Assembly (NCBI RefSeq): GCF_037969875.1
Contig: NZ_CP150218.1
Location: forward strand, 992,001-1,056,000
Source: Paenibacillus sp. FSL R7-0337
Lineage (GTDB): Bacteria; Bacillota; Bacilli; Paenibacillales; Paenibacillaceae
Reading direction: 5' to 3'
DNA: 64,000 nucleotides
The notes beneath the pieces were generated by a model. It was given only the letters and a program-made list of their open reading frames with translations, made no database searches and was not told where the DNA came from. Positions 35,205 to 44,318 of the stretch are shown one piece after another (position 1 is the first letter of the stretch; every line of letters starts with the position of its first letter). A program made the position numbers and the translations under genes.

Positions 35205-35643
35205 ACAGGAGCTGCGGCGGCGGATCGTTATCAATTCCTTCTACGCGGTAAGTATGGGGATAACCGTTATTGTGGCGTTTATACTCAAAGCATTCGTGTG
35301 GGGCAGGCTCGACGCGCTGGACAGCTGGGATATAGGGATTCTCGCCGGTTTATTGTCCGGTTCGTGGATTTCTGCCGCTCTCCGTATTGCCAGACTCCGC
35401 AAGGCGCTCAAAAACCCTGAAATACTAGAAGCGTTACATATTGCCGCGCAAGATGAACGAAACCGGATGATCGCCTTAAAAACGGGCAGGGCTGCTATAC
35501 GTCTTTTCTTTCTTTTATTGTCTCTTTCTGCTGTCGCCGCCTCTTTGATTAACCAAACTGTGTTCTTAACGATTGCCGTTACGTTGGTTACACTTCTGTC
35601 GTTGTACCTTCTGCTATCGGCATACTACTCCCGGAAAATTTAA
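35191..35643 (+). CDS. Membrane protein coupled to the XRE regulator
   Basis: A 150-residue protein with about four hydrophobic segments in two hairpins (residues 15-32, 45-62, 97-117 and 122-142) separated by a charged loop (RLRKALKNPEILEALHIAAQDERNRMI). The ATG lies inside the XRE gene in another frame, with GGAGG 10 nt upstream, so translation is coupled. XRE and small-membrane-protein pairs are common in Bacillota, where the membrane partner may modulate the regulator. The function here is unproven. Confidence 0.75.
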   Translation: MKSFEQELRRRIVINSFYAVSMGITVIVAFILKAFVWGRLDALDSWDIGILAGLLSGSWISAALRIARLRKALKNPEILEALHIAAQDERNRMIALKTGRAAIRLFFLLLSLSAVAASLINQTVFLTIAVTLVTLLSLYLLLSAYYSRKI

Positions 35644-35669
35644 CTTACCGGACATTGGAGGCGAACTGT

Positions 35670-36305
35670 ATGAACGAAGAATTATTAGCTACATTTGATG
35701 AACAAGGGAACCGGACGGGGACGGCTCCCCGGGACGAGGTGCACCGCCAAGGCCTCTGGCATGAGACCTTCCACTGCTGGTTTGTCCGTAAAGCTGACAG
35801 CGGGCTGAGAATCTGCCTCCAGCTGCGCAGTCAGCAAAAGAAAGATTATGCCGGGCTGCTAGACATCACCGCTGCCGGACATCTGCTGGCAGAGGAGACG
35901 GCTTTGGACGGTATCCGCGAGGTCCAGGAGGAACTGGGGCTTGCGATAGCTTTTGACGAGTTGCAGCCGCTGGGGGTCATCCCCTACCAGATGGATTCTG
36001 CCGGATTCATGGACCGTGAACGGGCACATGTATATGTCTATGAGAACCGCTATGCGCTCAGTGCATTCACCCCACAGCTGGAAGAGGTGGCAGGCATCGT
36101 AGAGGCCCGCTTCGCTGATTTCCGCAGCTTCATCTCGGGAGCAGACAGCAAACTTCAAGTACAGGGCTTCCAGATTAACGGGAACGGTGAACGAACGGGC
36201 ATCGATGAGCTGGTGGACTTCACGCGCTTTGTCCCGCATGAGCATGAATATTTTAGGCGGGTGATTGAGGGGATTGAGCGGTTGTACGGTCCAGCCACAA
36301 CCTAA
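35670..36305 (+). CDS. NUDIX hydrolase
   Basis: A 211-residue NUDIX protein of the IPP-isomerase-like/YfcD type. The box (residues about 67-90) reads GHLLAEETALDGIREVQEELGL. It has the REV-EE-L-G core and the upstream Glu, but Ala replaces the first Gly of the consensus. The N-terminal segment (DEQGNRTG, HRQGLWHETFHCWF) is typical of the subfamily. The substrate is probably a nucleoside or prenyl diphosphate derivative, unknown in detail. GGAGG lies before the ATG at 35670. It follows the membrane gene by 26 bp and ends at a terminator. Confidence 0.85.
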   Translation: MNEELLATFDEQGNRTGTAPRDEVHRQGLWHETFHCWFVRKADSGLRICLQLRSQQKKDYAGLLDITAAGHLLAEETALDGIREVQEELGLAIAFDELQPLGVIPYQMDSAGFMDRERAHVYVYENRYALSAFTPQLEEVAGIVEARFADFRSFISGADSKLQVQGFQINGNGERTGIDELVDFTRFVPHEHEYFRRVIEGIERLYGPATT

Positions 36306-36317
36306 GTCATACTTAAA

Positions 36318-36348
36318 AAGGCAGAACCCGTCGATGGGGTTCTGCCTT
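36318..36348 (+). terminator. Terminator after the NUDIX gene
   Basis: AAGGCAGAACCC and GGGTTCTGCCTT form a perfect stem with a short loop, followed by TCTTCT. Confidence 0.7.
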
Positions 36349-36411
36349 CTTCTGTAACTCAATGTAACTTTGCCGATACATGTACTATATTACGCGATTA
36401 AGCCGCTTCAC

Positions 36412-38490
36412 TTATGCCTTAGCCGCTTCACGCTTCAGAATTGCCAGTCCGTTCACTGCCAGCTTCAGCTCGGCCGGAGCGGCTGCGCCGGACTCTACAT
36501 CGGTGTAGGCTTGTCCGGCCAGCGCCACTACTTGCTCGGTGCCGCTGAAATTCTGCACGAAGACATAGTCATGCTCGCCATCGGAACGCAGCTGTGCGGT
36601 TACTCCGGTCGGAAGCTCAGTGTTCAGGGTGCGGCTGATCCGCTCTTTTCCGGTAATTGCGGCGTACAGGTCTACATAGAACTGCGCGTCCTTCACACGT
36701 GTTGCCAGATGATAAGCCTTACCTGCTCCCAGCTTGTTCACTGTGAGTGCAGGACGTCCGGCGTAGAAGTCGCTGCGGTAATGACCCAGCGCCTCAGCGC
36801 CTTCCAGATGAATCAGCTCGGCAATCTCATGCGCATCGTATTCCCCGCTCAGCTTCAAGCTATTGCCGGGGTCAAGCACCAGACCGTTCAGGTCGCGGCT
36901 ATGCAGCCCTTCTGTCTCTTCGGCCCAAATGCCCAGCGTTCTGCGCAGCGGTCCAGGGAAGCCGCCCAGGTGACACAGATCGGTCTCGCCGACCACTCCC
37001 GACCAATAAGTGGCCAGGAAGGTTCCACCCTGCTCTACGTACTTCTCAATCCGCTTCCCGTTCTCTTCGCTGATCAGGTACAGCATCGGAGCAATTACCA
37101 GCTTATAGCCGGACAGGTCATCGCCCGAACCTACCACATCTACCGGAATTCCCAGCTCCCACAGTCCCCGGTAATGCTGAAGCACCGTCTCTTCATATTT
37201 CAGGCCGGAATTGCGAATACCTTGAGCATCCTTCACCGCCCAGCGGTTGTCCCAGTCGAACAGAATGGCTGTCTCAGCAGGGGTTGTAGTACCTACAACT
37301 TCCTCCAGTCCTGCCAGGGTACGGCCCACCTCAGCTACATCCTTGAAGACACGGGTCTCCGTATGTCCGCTATGGTCGATCACCGCGCCGTGGAATTTCT
37401 CGCTGGAGCCGCGGCTTTTACGCCACTGGAAGTACTGTACAGAATCAGAACCATGCGCAACGGCCTGGAGTGAGGACAGCTTGTGCATCCCCGGACGCTT
37501 CAGCTTGCTGACAATCTGCCAGTTCGTGAGGGAAGGCGTGCTTTCCATGAGCAGGAACGGCTTCTTTTTGAAGCTGCGGTACATATCATGGTGCATCGCT
37601 GTCCAAGCGGCCAAGCGGGCGTCATCATCGTCTTCGGTATATCCCCAGTCCGGGTAAGCATCCCACGATACCACATCAAGAATCTTAGCCATATTGCGGT
37701 AGTCCACGCCGTCAATCATATGCATGTTGGTGGTCACCGGCAGATCAGGGTTGAAGCCGCGCACGGCGTCAATCTCATGCTGGCAGAAGTTTATCGTCTG
37801 ATCACTTACGAACCGGCGCCAGTCCAGGTTAAGTCCGTGAACCTGTGTCTCACCATGCGGAGCAGGGGACTCAATCTGTTCCCAGGAAGTATACGTATGG
37901 CTCCAGAAGGTAGCCCACCAAGCGTGGTTCACCTCATCCAGATCATTGTTGTACTTCGCCTTGAGCCAGTCTCTGAAGGCATCCTGACAATAATTACAGT
38001 GACATTCGCCGCCGAATTCATTAGAGATATGCCAGCCGATCACTGCCGGATGATGCGCGTAACGCTCAGCCAGCTTGGAGTTGATCAGCGCTGTCTTTTC
38101 ACGGTAGACCGGTGAAGTGAAGCAGTGATTATGACGGACGCCGTGCAGGTTGCGAACCCGGTTCCGTTCCACCCGCAGCACTTCAGGATACTTCTCGGAC
38201 ATCCATGCCGGACGCGCACCGCTCGGAGTCGCCAGGAAGGCGTAAATTCCGTTCTCTGCAAAACGGTCCAGGAGCTGATCCATCCACTCAAAGTTAAATA
38301 CCCCTTCTTCGCGCTCCAGGGATACCCAGGAGAAAATTCCTACAGACATGACATTACAGCCTGCCAGCTTCATCATGCGGATATCTTCTTCAAGCACCCC
38401 CGGATATTTCAGCCATTGCTCGGGATTATAGTCGGCACCGTGAAGCATTACAGGAGCCTTGCTGCTGATTGCAGGAACTTTGCTGCTCAT
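36412..38490 (-). CDS. GH42 beta-galactosidase
   Basis: A 692-residue family 42 beta-galactosidase. Glu158 in GWHISNEFGG is the acid/base and Glu316 in FLLMESTPS the nucleophile, by family alignment. Cys123, Cys163, Cys165 and Cys168 (ECHCNYC) form the zinc site of the trimeric enzymes. The middle (about 400-620) is the trimerisation domain with TYWSGVVGE, and the end is the small beta domain. There is no signal peptide, so galactosides or galacto-oligosaccharides must enter first. GAGAGGATG precedes the ATG. It is divergent from an AraC regulator. Confidence 0.94.
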   Translation of the reverse strand: MSSKVPAISSKAPVMLHGADYNPEQWLKYPGVLEEDIRMMKLAGCNVMSVGIFSWVSLEREEGVFNFEWMDQLLDRFAENGIYAFLATPSGARPAWMSEKYPEVLRVERNRVRNLHGVRHNHCFTSPVYREKTALINSKLAERYAHHPAVIGWHISNEFGGECHCNYCQDAFRDWLKAKYNNDLDEVNHAWWATFWSHTYTSWEQIESPAPHGETQVHGLNLDWRRFVSDQTINFCQHEIDAVRGFNPDLPVTTNMHMIDGVDYRNMAKILDVVSWDAYPDWGYTEDDDDARLAAWTAMHHDMYRSFKKKPFLLMESTPSLTNWQIVSKLKRPGMHKLSSLQAVAHGSDSVQYFQWRKSRGSSEKFHGAVIDHSGHTETRVFKDVAEVGRTLAGLEEVVGTTTPAETAILFDWDNRWAVKDAQGIRNSGLKYEETVLQHYRGLWELGIPVDVVGSGDDLSGYKLVIAPMLYLISEENGKRIEKYVEQGGTFLATYWSGVVGETDLCHLGGFPGPLRRTLGIWAEETEGLHSRDLNGLVLDPGNSLKLSGEYDAHEIAELIHLEGAEALGHYRSDFYAGRPALTVNKLGAGKAYHLATRVKDAQFYVDLYAAITGKERISRTLNTELPTGVTAQLRSDGEHDYVFVQNFSGTEQVVALAGQAYTDVESGAAAPAELKLAVNGLAILKREAAKA

Positions 38491-38680
38491 ATGATTTCAT
38501 CCTCTCGTTTATGTGTGGTAGTAGATGTCAGGATGGGACTTTTCACTGATACAATTTCTTCAGTAGCGCTTTCCCTCTTGCTTGTATCGATTTACACTAT
38601 TTATAATAAAGGATAATCTGTAGTCAATGGTAGGATAATAATAGCGTTTGAATAGCACAAAATGAATATGAGGTGTTCGT

Positions 38681-39553
38681 ATGCTCCCCTTCTCTCTGAT
38701 TGAAATGCCGCGTGACCTGAGTGCTTTTCCCCTCTATCCGTATTCTGTCGGCCGTCATATCCAGTATCACCATGTGCGTCCTGCCGGATTCCCGGTGCAT
38801 CAGATTTTTCTGATCCGCAGCGGCAGCGGGCGGTTCCGTGATCTGGAGGACGGCACCGAAACGGTGCTGCAGCCGGGGATGGCCTATGCATTTCCGCCCG
38901 ACCGCGGACATGAATATTATCCGTTATCCCACGAACCGTGGCATGTCGGCTTCATCGGGTTCCACGGCAGCCAGTCTGCCTCCGTTCTGGAGGGTCTCGG
39001 CCTGCTGCCTTCGGCCCCGTTCCGCCCCGAGCGGTTCGAGGAATGCTGGGACATGCTTGGCGGGATCTGGCACACGGTGAACGGGAACAGCTCGGCGCGT
39101 CAGGAGGAACAGCCGATGCAGGAGTTATCGGTGACGCTGTACCGGCTGCTGCTGATGCTGCGCAAAAGTGAAGGCTCCACAGGTGCAGCGACCCGGCTGC
39201 AGAACGAAAACGTCCGCAACGATGCACTGAACAAAGCAGTCAGCCTGATCAACGAGCATTTCACCGAGCCGCTGCTGATCACCAATCTGGCGGCGGCTGT
39301 CGGTTATTCCGTCCAGCATTTCCAGCGTCTGTTCCTGCAGGAATACGGCGTCACTCCGCATAAATATCTGCAGAACCTGCGGCTGCAGCGCGCCATGCAG
39401 ATGCTGACCGAGGACCCGGAGCGTCCCGTGCAGGATATCGCCCTCAACCTCGGCATGGAGACCAATTACTTCATCCGGGTCTTCCGGAAGGCCCATGGAG
39501 TGACTCCCGGGGTGATGCGCAGCAGGCTGCATCCGGGCAAGGATCAACTTTGA
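38681..39553 (+). CDS. AraC-family regulator divergent from GH42
   Basis: A 290-residue AraC-type regulator. The cupin domain includes GFPVHQIFLIRSGSG and QPGMAYAFPPDRGHEY. The double HTH at the C-terminus (about 185-285) includes LAAAVGYSVQHFQRLFLQEYG and IALNLGMETNYFIRVFRKAHG. A GAGGTGTTCGT stretch precedes the ATG. It faces the GH42 gene across about 190 bp and is the natural candidate to activate galactoside use. It converges on the ABC exporter operon. Confidence 0.88.
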   Translation: MLPFSLIEMPRDLSAFPLYPYSVGRHIQYHHVRPAGFPVHQIFLIRSGSGRFRDLEDGTETVLQPGMAYAFPPDRGHEYYPLSHEPWHVGFIGFHGSQSASVLEGLGLLPSAPFRPERFEECWDMLGGIWHTVNGNSSARQEEQPMQELSVTLYRLLLMLRKSEGSTGAATRLQNENVRNDALNKAVSLINEHFTEPLLITNLAAAVGYSVQHFQRLFLQEYGVTPHKYLQNLRLQRAMQMLTEDPERPVQDIALNLGMETNYFIRVFRKAHGVTPGVMRSRLHPGKDQL

Positions 39554-39572
39554 GCTTGCTGGGCAAAAAAAA

Positions 39573-39611
39573 TAGCTGCGGCACACTTCCGGAGAAGTTA
39601 TGCCTCAGCTA
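39573..39611 (-). terminator. Terminator after the heterodimeric ABC exporter
   Basis: AGCTGAGGCA and TGCCGCAGCT pair with one mismatch on the minus strand, followed by a run of eight T residues. Confidence 0.85.
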
Positions 39612-39628
39612 AATAAATTAGAGTATTC

Positions 39629-41368
39629 CTACACCGCCGTAAACTGGCTATTGTATAAGCGGGCGTAGTAGCCTCCGCTCTCCAGCAGCTCATCATGCGT
39701 TCCGCTCTCCACGATATCCCCATCCTTCATGAACAGGATGAGATCCGCCTCGCGGATCGTGGACAGCCGGTGGGCAATCACGAAGCTGGTCCGGCCGGTG
39801 ATCATTGCCAGGAAGGCCTTCTGTATCCGCGCCTCTGTCAGCGTATCAATGCTGCTGGTCGCCTCGTCCAGAATGAGCATCGGCGGATCAACCAGCATGA
39901 CGCGGGCAATGGTGAGCAGCTGCTTCTGGCCCTGGGAGAGATTATCTCCCGAGGTGCTGATCTTGGTGTCATAGCCTTCAGGCAGGCGCTTGATGAAGCT
40001 GTGCGCATTCGCAGCCTTAGCAGCCGCAATCACCTCCGCTTCGGAAGCCTCCGGCTTGCCATAAGCAATATTGTCGCGGATGGAAGCCCCGTACAGCCAG
40101 GTCTCCTGAAGCACCATTCCGAAATTGCGCCGCAGACTGTCACGGGTGATGGAGGTAATATCTACTCCGTCAATTCGAATCGTTCCGCTGTCAACCTCAT
40201 AGAAACGCATCAGAAGGTTAACCAGAGTGGTCTTGCCCGCCCCGGTCTGGCCGACGATCGCCACGCGTGTGCCCGGCTTCACCTCCAGACTGAAGTCCTT
40301 GATTAGCGGACGCTCTGGTGTATAGGCGAAGCTTACCTTATCGAAGGTGATTGTTCCCCGGCTGTTCTCCATCACATAGGCATCCGGCTGATCCGGGGCT
40401 TCCTGCGGGAGATCCAGAATGGTGAAGATCCGCTGTGCCGAAGCAGTGGCTGACTGCAGCTGTGTGATCACACCGGTTATCTCATTGAACGGCTTCGCGA
40501 ACAGACTGGAGTAGATCAGGAAGCTGGAAAGATCCCCTACGGAGAACAGGTCTCCGATAACAAGCACACTCCCGATCATCGCAATCAGCGAGAAGGTGAT
40601 ATTATTGACCAGCCGCGTGGTCGGGTTCGAGAGCGAGCCATAGAACTGCGATTTCGTCCCTGTCTTGTACAGCTCATTATTACGCTCCGCAAAACCTGCA
40701 AAGGAACGGTCCTCGTAATGATAAGCCTGCACCACCTTCTGCCCGCCGACGATTTCCTCGACATAGCCGTTCAGCCCCCCGAGAATCTTGGCCTGCTCAC
40801 GGAACAGCTGCTGGGAGCGCATCGTAATGAAGCGGGCAACGAAGAAGGTTGCCGGAGCAGACAGCAGCACCACCAGTGTCATTATAGGGCTGATATAGAG
40901 CATCAGCCCTATAGCTCCGGCAATGGTTACGATCCCAGTCAGGAGCGTGGAGAAGCCCTGGAGCAGACCGTCAGAGACGGCATCCATGTCATTCACGAAC
41001 CGGCTGATGCTGTCGCCCTGGGGATGGTTATCATGGAATTTCAGGGGCAGGGCGTCCAGCTTGTCAAACAGCTCGCGGCGCAGGTCATAGACCGTGCGGA
41101 ACGCCAGCTTATTCGTATAATAAGTGAGCAGCCAGCCGAAGAAGCTGCCGACCAGATACACACTGCCCAGAATCAGCAGCAGGCGCAGAATCTCCGGGAA
41201 CTCCACCCGGTCCGGCCCGATCATGTGGTCAATGGCACGGCCAATCAGGAGCGGCCCGATCAGGCTGGCAACCACGCTCAGGATGGCGCAGAAGATAGCT
41301 CCATACGTTATTTTCCGGTACTCACGGGTATATTGAAACAAACGTTTCCAGGTCATTGTACTGGTCAT
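39629..41368 (-). CDS. ABC exporter half-transporter, canonical ATP site
   Basis: A 579-residue half-transporter with six membrane segments (residues 1-310), then an ATPase domain. Walker A is GQTGAGKTT, the signature is the variant NLSQGQKQ, and Walker B is MLILDEATSSID with the catalytic Glu present. It starts 4 bp inside the end of its partner. The combination of a full Walker B here and a degenerate one in the partner matches heterodimeric multidrug-type exporters (BmrCD, TM287/288). The substrate is unknown. Confidence 0.9.
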   Translation of the reverse strand: MTSTMTWKRLFQYTREYRKITYGAIFCAILSVVASLIGPLLIGRAIDHMIGPDRVEFPEILRLLLILGSVYLVGSFFGWLLTYYTNKLAFRTVYDLRRELFDKLDALPLKFHDNHPQGDSISRFVNDMDAVSDGLLQGFSTLLTGIVTIAGAIGLMLYISPIMTLVVLLSAPATFFVARFITMRSQQLFREQAKILGGLNGYVEEIVGGQKVVQAYHYEDRSFAGFAERNNELYKTGTKSQFYGSLSNPTTRLVNNITFSLIAMIGSVLVIGDLFSVGDLSSFLIYSSLFAKPFNEITGVITQLQSATASAQRIFTILDLPQEAPDQPDAYVMENSRGTITFDKVSFAYTPERPLIKDFSLEVKPGTRVAIVGQTGAGKTTLVNLLMRFYEVDSGTIRIDGVDITSITRDSLRRNFGMVLQETWLYGASIRDNIAYGKPEASEAEVIAAAKAANAHSFIKRLPEGYDTKISTSGDNLSQGQKQLLTIARVMLVDPPMLILDEATSSIDTLTEARIQKAFLAMITGRTSFVIAHRLSTIREADLILFMKDGDIVESGTHDELLESGGYYARLYNSQFTAV

Positions 41369-43104
41369 TGTAGTGCCTCCTCGCTTGAAAGCTGTGACAT
41401 GCAGATTTCCTGATAGACTGCGCAGCTCTCCAGCAGTTCCTCATGCGTACCAATTCCGGCAATCCGGCCTTCCTCGAAGACGATAATCTGACCGGCCTGC
41501 CTAACTGTGCTTACCCGCTGGGATACAAGCAGCACGGTCATATCTGTACTGTTCTTGCTTAGTGCACGGCGCAGTGCCGCATCCGTAGCGAAGTCCAGCG
41601 CACTGGAGGAATCATCCAGGATAAGGATCGGCGGACGTCCTACTACAGCCCGGGCAATGGTCAGCCGCTGCTTTTGTCCGCCGGACAGGTTATGCCCGCC
41701 GCGTACAACCAGCGTATCCAGCCCTTCAGGCAGCCGGGTGATGAATTCCTCAGCCTGGGCAACCTCTGCTGCGGCCATAATCTCATCCCGGGTAGCAGAC
41801 GCCTTTCCCCAGCGGATATTCTCGGCAATCGTCCCGGTGAACAATACCGCCTTTTGCGGTACAATGCCGATTCTGCTGCGCAGCTGCTCCAGCCGGTAGT
41901 CCCGTACATTTACACCCTCGACTCTAATCTCCCCTTCTACAGCGTCATAAAAGCGCGGAATCAGATTTACGAAGGTGCTCTTACCTGAACCGGTACTTCC
42001 AATCAATCCAACCGTCTGCCCTTTAAGGATATCTACAGAGATATTTTCCAGGGCCAGCTCTCCGGTCGTGTTATAACCGAAAGACACATTGCGGAAGGAA
42101 ATCACCGGCGCTGCACCGTCCGGCTTCGCAGCAGGTGCAAGAGCAGGCACTTCAGCAACCGAAGCTGTCATAGACAGCACCTCATTGATGCGGCTGGCAG
42201 ACGACGAGGCTTTGGTGAACAGAATGACCAGATTGGAGACTACGATCAGGGCCAGCAGGATCTGGGTTACATAGTTAATGAATGCAATAATCTCACCCTG
42301 CGACAGACTCCCGGCTTCAATATGAATGCCGCCTACCCAAAGAATAGCAATAATTGCCGCGTTCACTACCAGTGTCGTCATCGGTCCCAGCCAAGCGGAG
42401 ATCCGTCCGACACGGATGGCCGTCTGCGTCAGATCCTCAGAGGCTTCATTGAAGCGCTGCTTCTCGCGGCGGCTCTCGGCGAAGGCCCGGATCACCCGGA
42501 TCCCTGAGAGATTCTCGCTGAGCACCAGCGCCAGACGGTCCAGCTTCGCCTGATATTTGCGGTACATTGGCGAGCTGCGGGTAATGATGAAGTACAGGAT
42601 CACTCCAAATACCGGCGTCGCTGCAATCAGGATCAGTGATAGACGGAAATCCAGGAACATCGCCATAATAATAGCACCGATACAGATGAACGGCGCACGG
42701 ATGACCAGCCGGATCAGCATGGCTACTGCCACCTGCAGCTGGTTAACATCGTTAGTGATCCGATTAATCAGCGAAGGTGTGCCGATAACATCCAGCTCCG
42801 CATACGACAGCGAAGAGATATGCTTGAACATTTTGTTGCGCAGCGAGGTCCCGAACCCCTGCGAAGCCCGCGCCGCATAATATTGACATACCAGAGAGCA
42901 GCCGAAGCCCAGGATGGCCATTACCACCATCAGGGAGCCCATCTTGTAGACGTAGCTGCTATCCTGCTTGGCAATTCCGTTGTTGATGATCAGGGCAACA
43001 ATGGTCGGCAAGAGCAGCTCAAGAATCGCCTCCAGCAGCTTGAAAATCGGCCCTATCGTCACTTCTTTTTTGTACGGTTTTAAGAAAACTGCAATTTTGC
43101 GCAC
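41365..43104 (-). CDS. ABC exporter half-transporter, degenerate ATP site
   Basis: A roughly 579-residue half-transporter with the same layout as its partner. Walker A is GSTGSGKST, the signature is the canonical NLSGGQKQR, and Walker B reads ILILDDSSSALD, with Asp instead of the catalytic Glu. This is the non-hydrolysing half of a heterodimer. The frame opens at a GTG at 43116 and an ATG at 43110, but the AGGTGAGG site abuts the ATG. The GTG at 43104 has normal spacing and gives the usual MRKIAVFLKPY start. It is divergent from a LysR gene that may control it. Confidence 0.9.
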   Translation of the reverse strand: MRKIAVFLKPYKKEVTIGPIFKLLEAILELLLPTIVALIINNGIAKQDSSYVYKMGSLMVVMAILGFGCSLVCQYYAARASQGFGTSLRNKMFKHISSLSYAELDVIGTPSLINRITNDVNQLQVAVAMLIRLVIRAPFICIGAIIMAMFLDFRLSLILIAATPVFGVILYFIITRSSPMYRKYQAKLDRLALVLSENLSGIRVIRAFAESRREKQRFNEASEDLTQTAIRVGRISAWLGPMTTLVVNAAIIAILWVGGIHIEAGSLSQGEIIAFINYVTQILLALIVVSNLVILFTKASSSASRINEVLSMTASVAEVPALAPAAKPDGAAPVISFRNVSFGYNTTGELALENISVDILKGQTVGLIGSTGSGKSTFVNLIPRFYDAVEGEIRVEGVNVRDYRLEQLRSRIGIVPQKAVLFTGTIAENIRWGKASATRDEIMAAAEVAQAEEFITRLPEGLDTLVVRGGHNLSGGQKQRLTIARAVVGRPPILILDDSSSALDFATDAALRRALSKNSTDMTVLLVSQRVSTVRQAGQIIVFEEGRIAGIGTHEELLESCAVYQEICMSQLSSEEALQ

Positions 43105-43192
43105 ATTCATCCTCACCTAACTTAGCGTAGTATGTAATCCCTCTTGAAAAAAACAAAAGACCCGTTATGATTATGTCATACCTGCTTACATA

Positions 43193-43216
43193 TTGATAAT
43201 ATTGGTTTCGTATCAA
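43193..43216. promoter_or_regulatory. Inverted repeat between exporter and LysR gene
   Basis: TTGATA (43193-43198) and TATCAA (43211-43216), separated by 12 bp. A second short repeat, TATGA-N5-TCATA, lies at 43166-43180. The position 50-100 bp upstream of the lysR start suits a LysR-type binding site. Confidence 0.4.
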
Positions 43217-43265
43217 TCCCATATGGATAACGTATGTCATAACCCTTACAAATGGAGGCTCAACC

Positions 43266-44135
43266 ATGGATATTCGCCAATTAAAGTATTTCCTGGCCAT
43301 TGCCGAGGAAGGACAAATTACATCCGCAGCCAGGAAGCTAAGGATGGCCCAGCCGCCGCTCAGCCAGCAGCTGAAGCTGCTGGAGGAGGAACTGGGGGTC
43401 AAGCTGGTGGAGCGCGGACCGCGCAGCATACAGCTGACAGATGCCGGAATCATTCTGCGTAACCGGGCCCAGCAGATCCTGGAGCTGACGGATTCCACCG
43501 CCCGGGAGATCAGTGACTATGCCAAAGGGCTGAAGGGCAGCCTTATCATTGGAACGGTCTCTTCTTCAGGTGCTACTCTGCTGCACGAGCCGCTCACAGC
43601 ATTCCATAAGAGCTATTCGGGTGTAACCTTTGAAATTCACGAAGGCAATACGTTCATGATTATTGACCTGCTGAACAAGGGCATTGTTGAGGTGGGCATT
43701 GTCCGCACCCCGTTCAACACCAGTAATCTGGAATGCCTGTATTTCCATTCGGAGCCGATGATCGCGGTGATGACCGCTGATTATGACTGGGCCCCGAGCC
43801 AGAATGCTGCCCAGCTGGGAGAGCTGCAGGACAAACCGCTGATTATCTACCGCCGTTTCGAGCAGCTCATCCGCGAGACCTGTCTAGAGCACGGCTTTGA
43901 GCCACAGATCTTCTGTATGAACGATGATGCCCGCACCACGCTGCTATGGGCCAATGCGGGACTAGGGATCGGCATTGTGCCGAGGTCGGCGTTTGAGCTG
44001 GCTAATCACAGCAACCTGATCTACAAAGAAATCCTTTGCGAGACCCTGCGCACCCGGGTGGCCGCCGTATGGATGAAGGATAAGTATTTGTCGTCCATGG
44101 CGACCAAGTTCATCGAGACCTTCAAGTCACTGTGA
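43266..44135 (+). CDS. LysR-family regulator
   Basis: A 289-residue LysR-type regulator. The N-terminal winged HTH (residues 1-60) includes ITSAARKLRMAQPPLSQQLKLLE, and the periplasmic-binding-like effector domain starts near residue 90 (GSLIIGTVSS). ATGGAGG lies 7 nt before the ATG. It is divergent from the heterodimeric ABC exporter, and LysR genes commonly control their divergent neighbour. The ligand is unknown. Its sequence differs clearly from the other two LysR proteins in the window. Confidence 0.88.
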   Translation: MDIRQLKYFLAIAEEGQITSAARKLRMAQPPLSQQLKLLEEELGVKLVERGPRSIQLTDAGIILRNRAQQILELTDSTAREISDYAKGLKGSLIIGTVSSSGATLLHEPLTAFHKSYSGVTFEIHEGNTFMIIDLLNKGIVEVGIVRTPFNTSNLECLYFHSEPMIAVMTADYDWAPSQNAAQLGELQDKPLIIYRRFEQLIRETCLEHGFEPQIFCMNDDARTTLLWANAGLGIGIVPRSAFELANHSNLIYKEILCETLRTRVAAVWMKDKYLSSMATKFIETFKSL

Positions 44136-44238
44136 ATACGCTCAGGCTCCTCCCTTCTGGAGGATGTCCATTATCTGCGCCAGTCATCCTGCCCTTGGAC
44201 GCTTTCCATATATGCACTAAATACCCCCACAAACATTC

Positions 44239-44280
44239 AAAAAGACCCTGCGCCGGCCTAAGCCAGTCGCGGGGTCTTTT
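44239..44280. terminator. Bidirectional terminator between LysR and htpG
   Basis: AAAAGACCCTGCG pairs with CGCGGGGTCTTTT, with a run of T on both sides. Confidence 0.85.
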
Positions 44281-44318
44281 AATAAGCCAAGGTCAACTGA
44301 CCGGCGGCAGCGCCGGTG

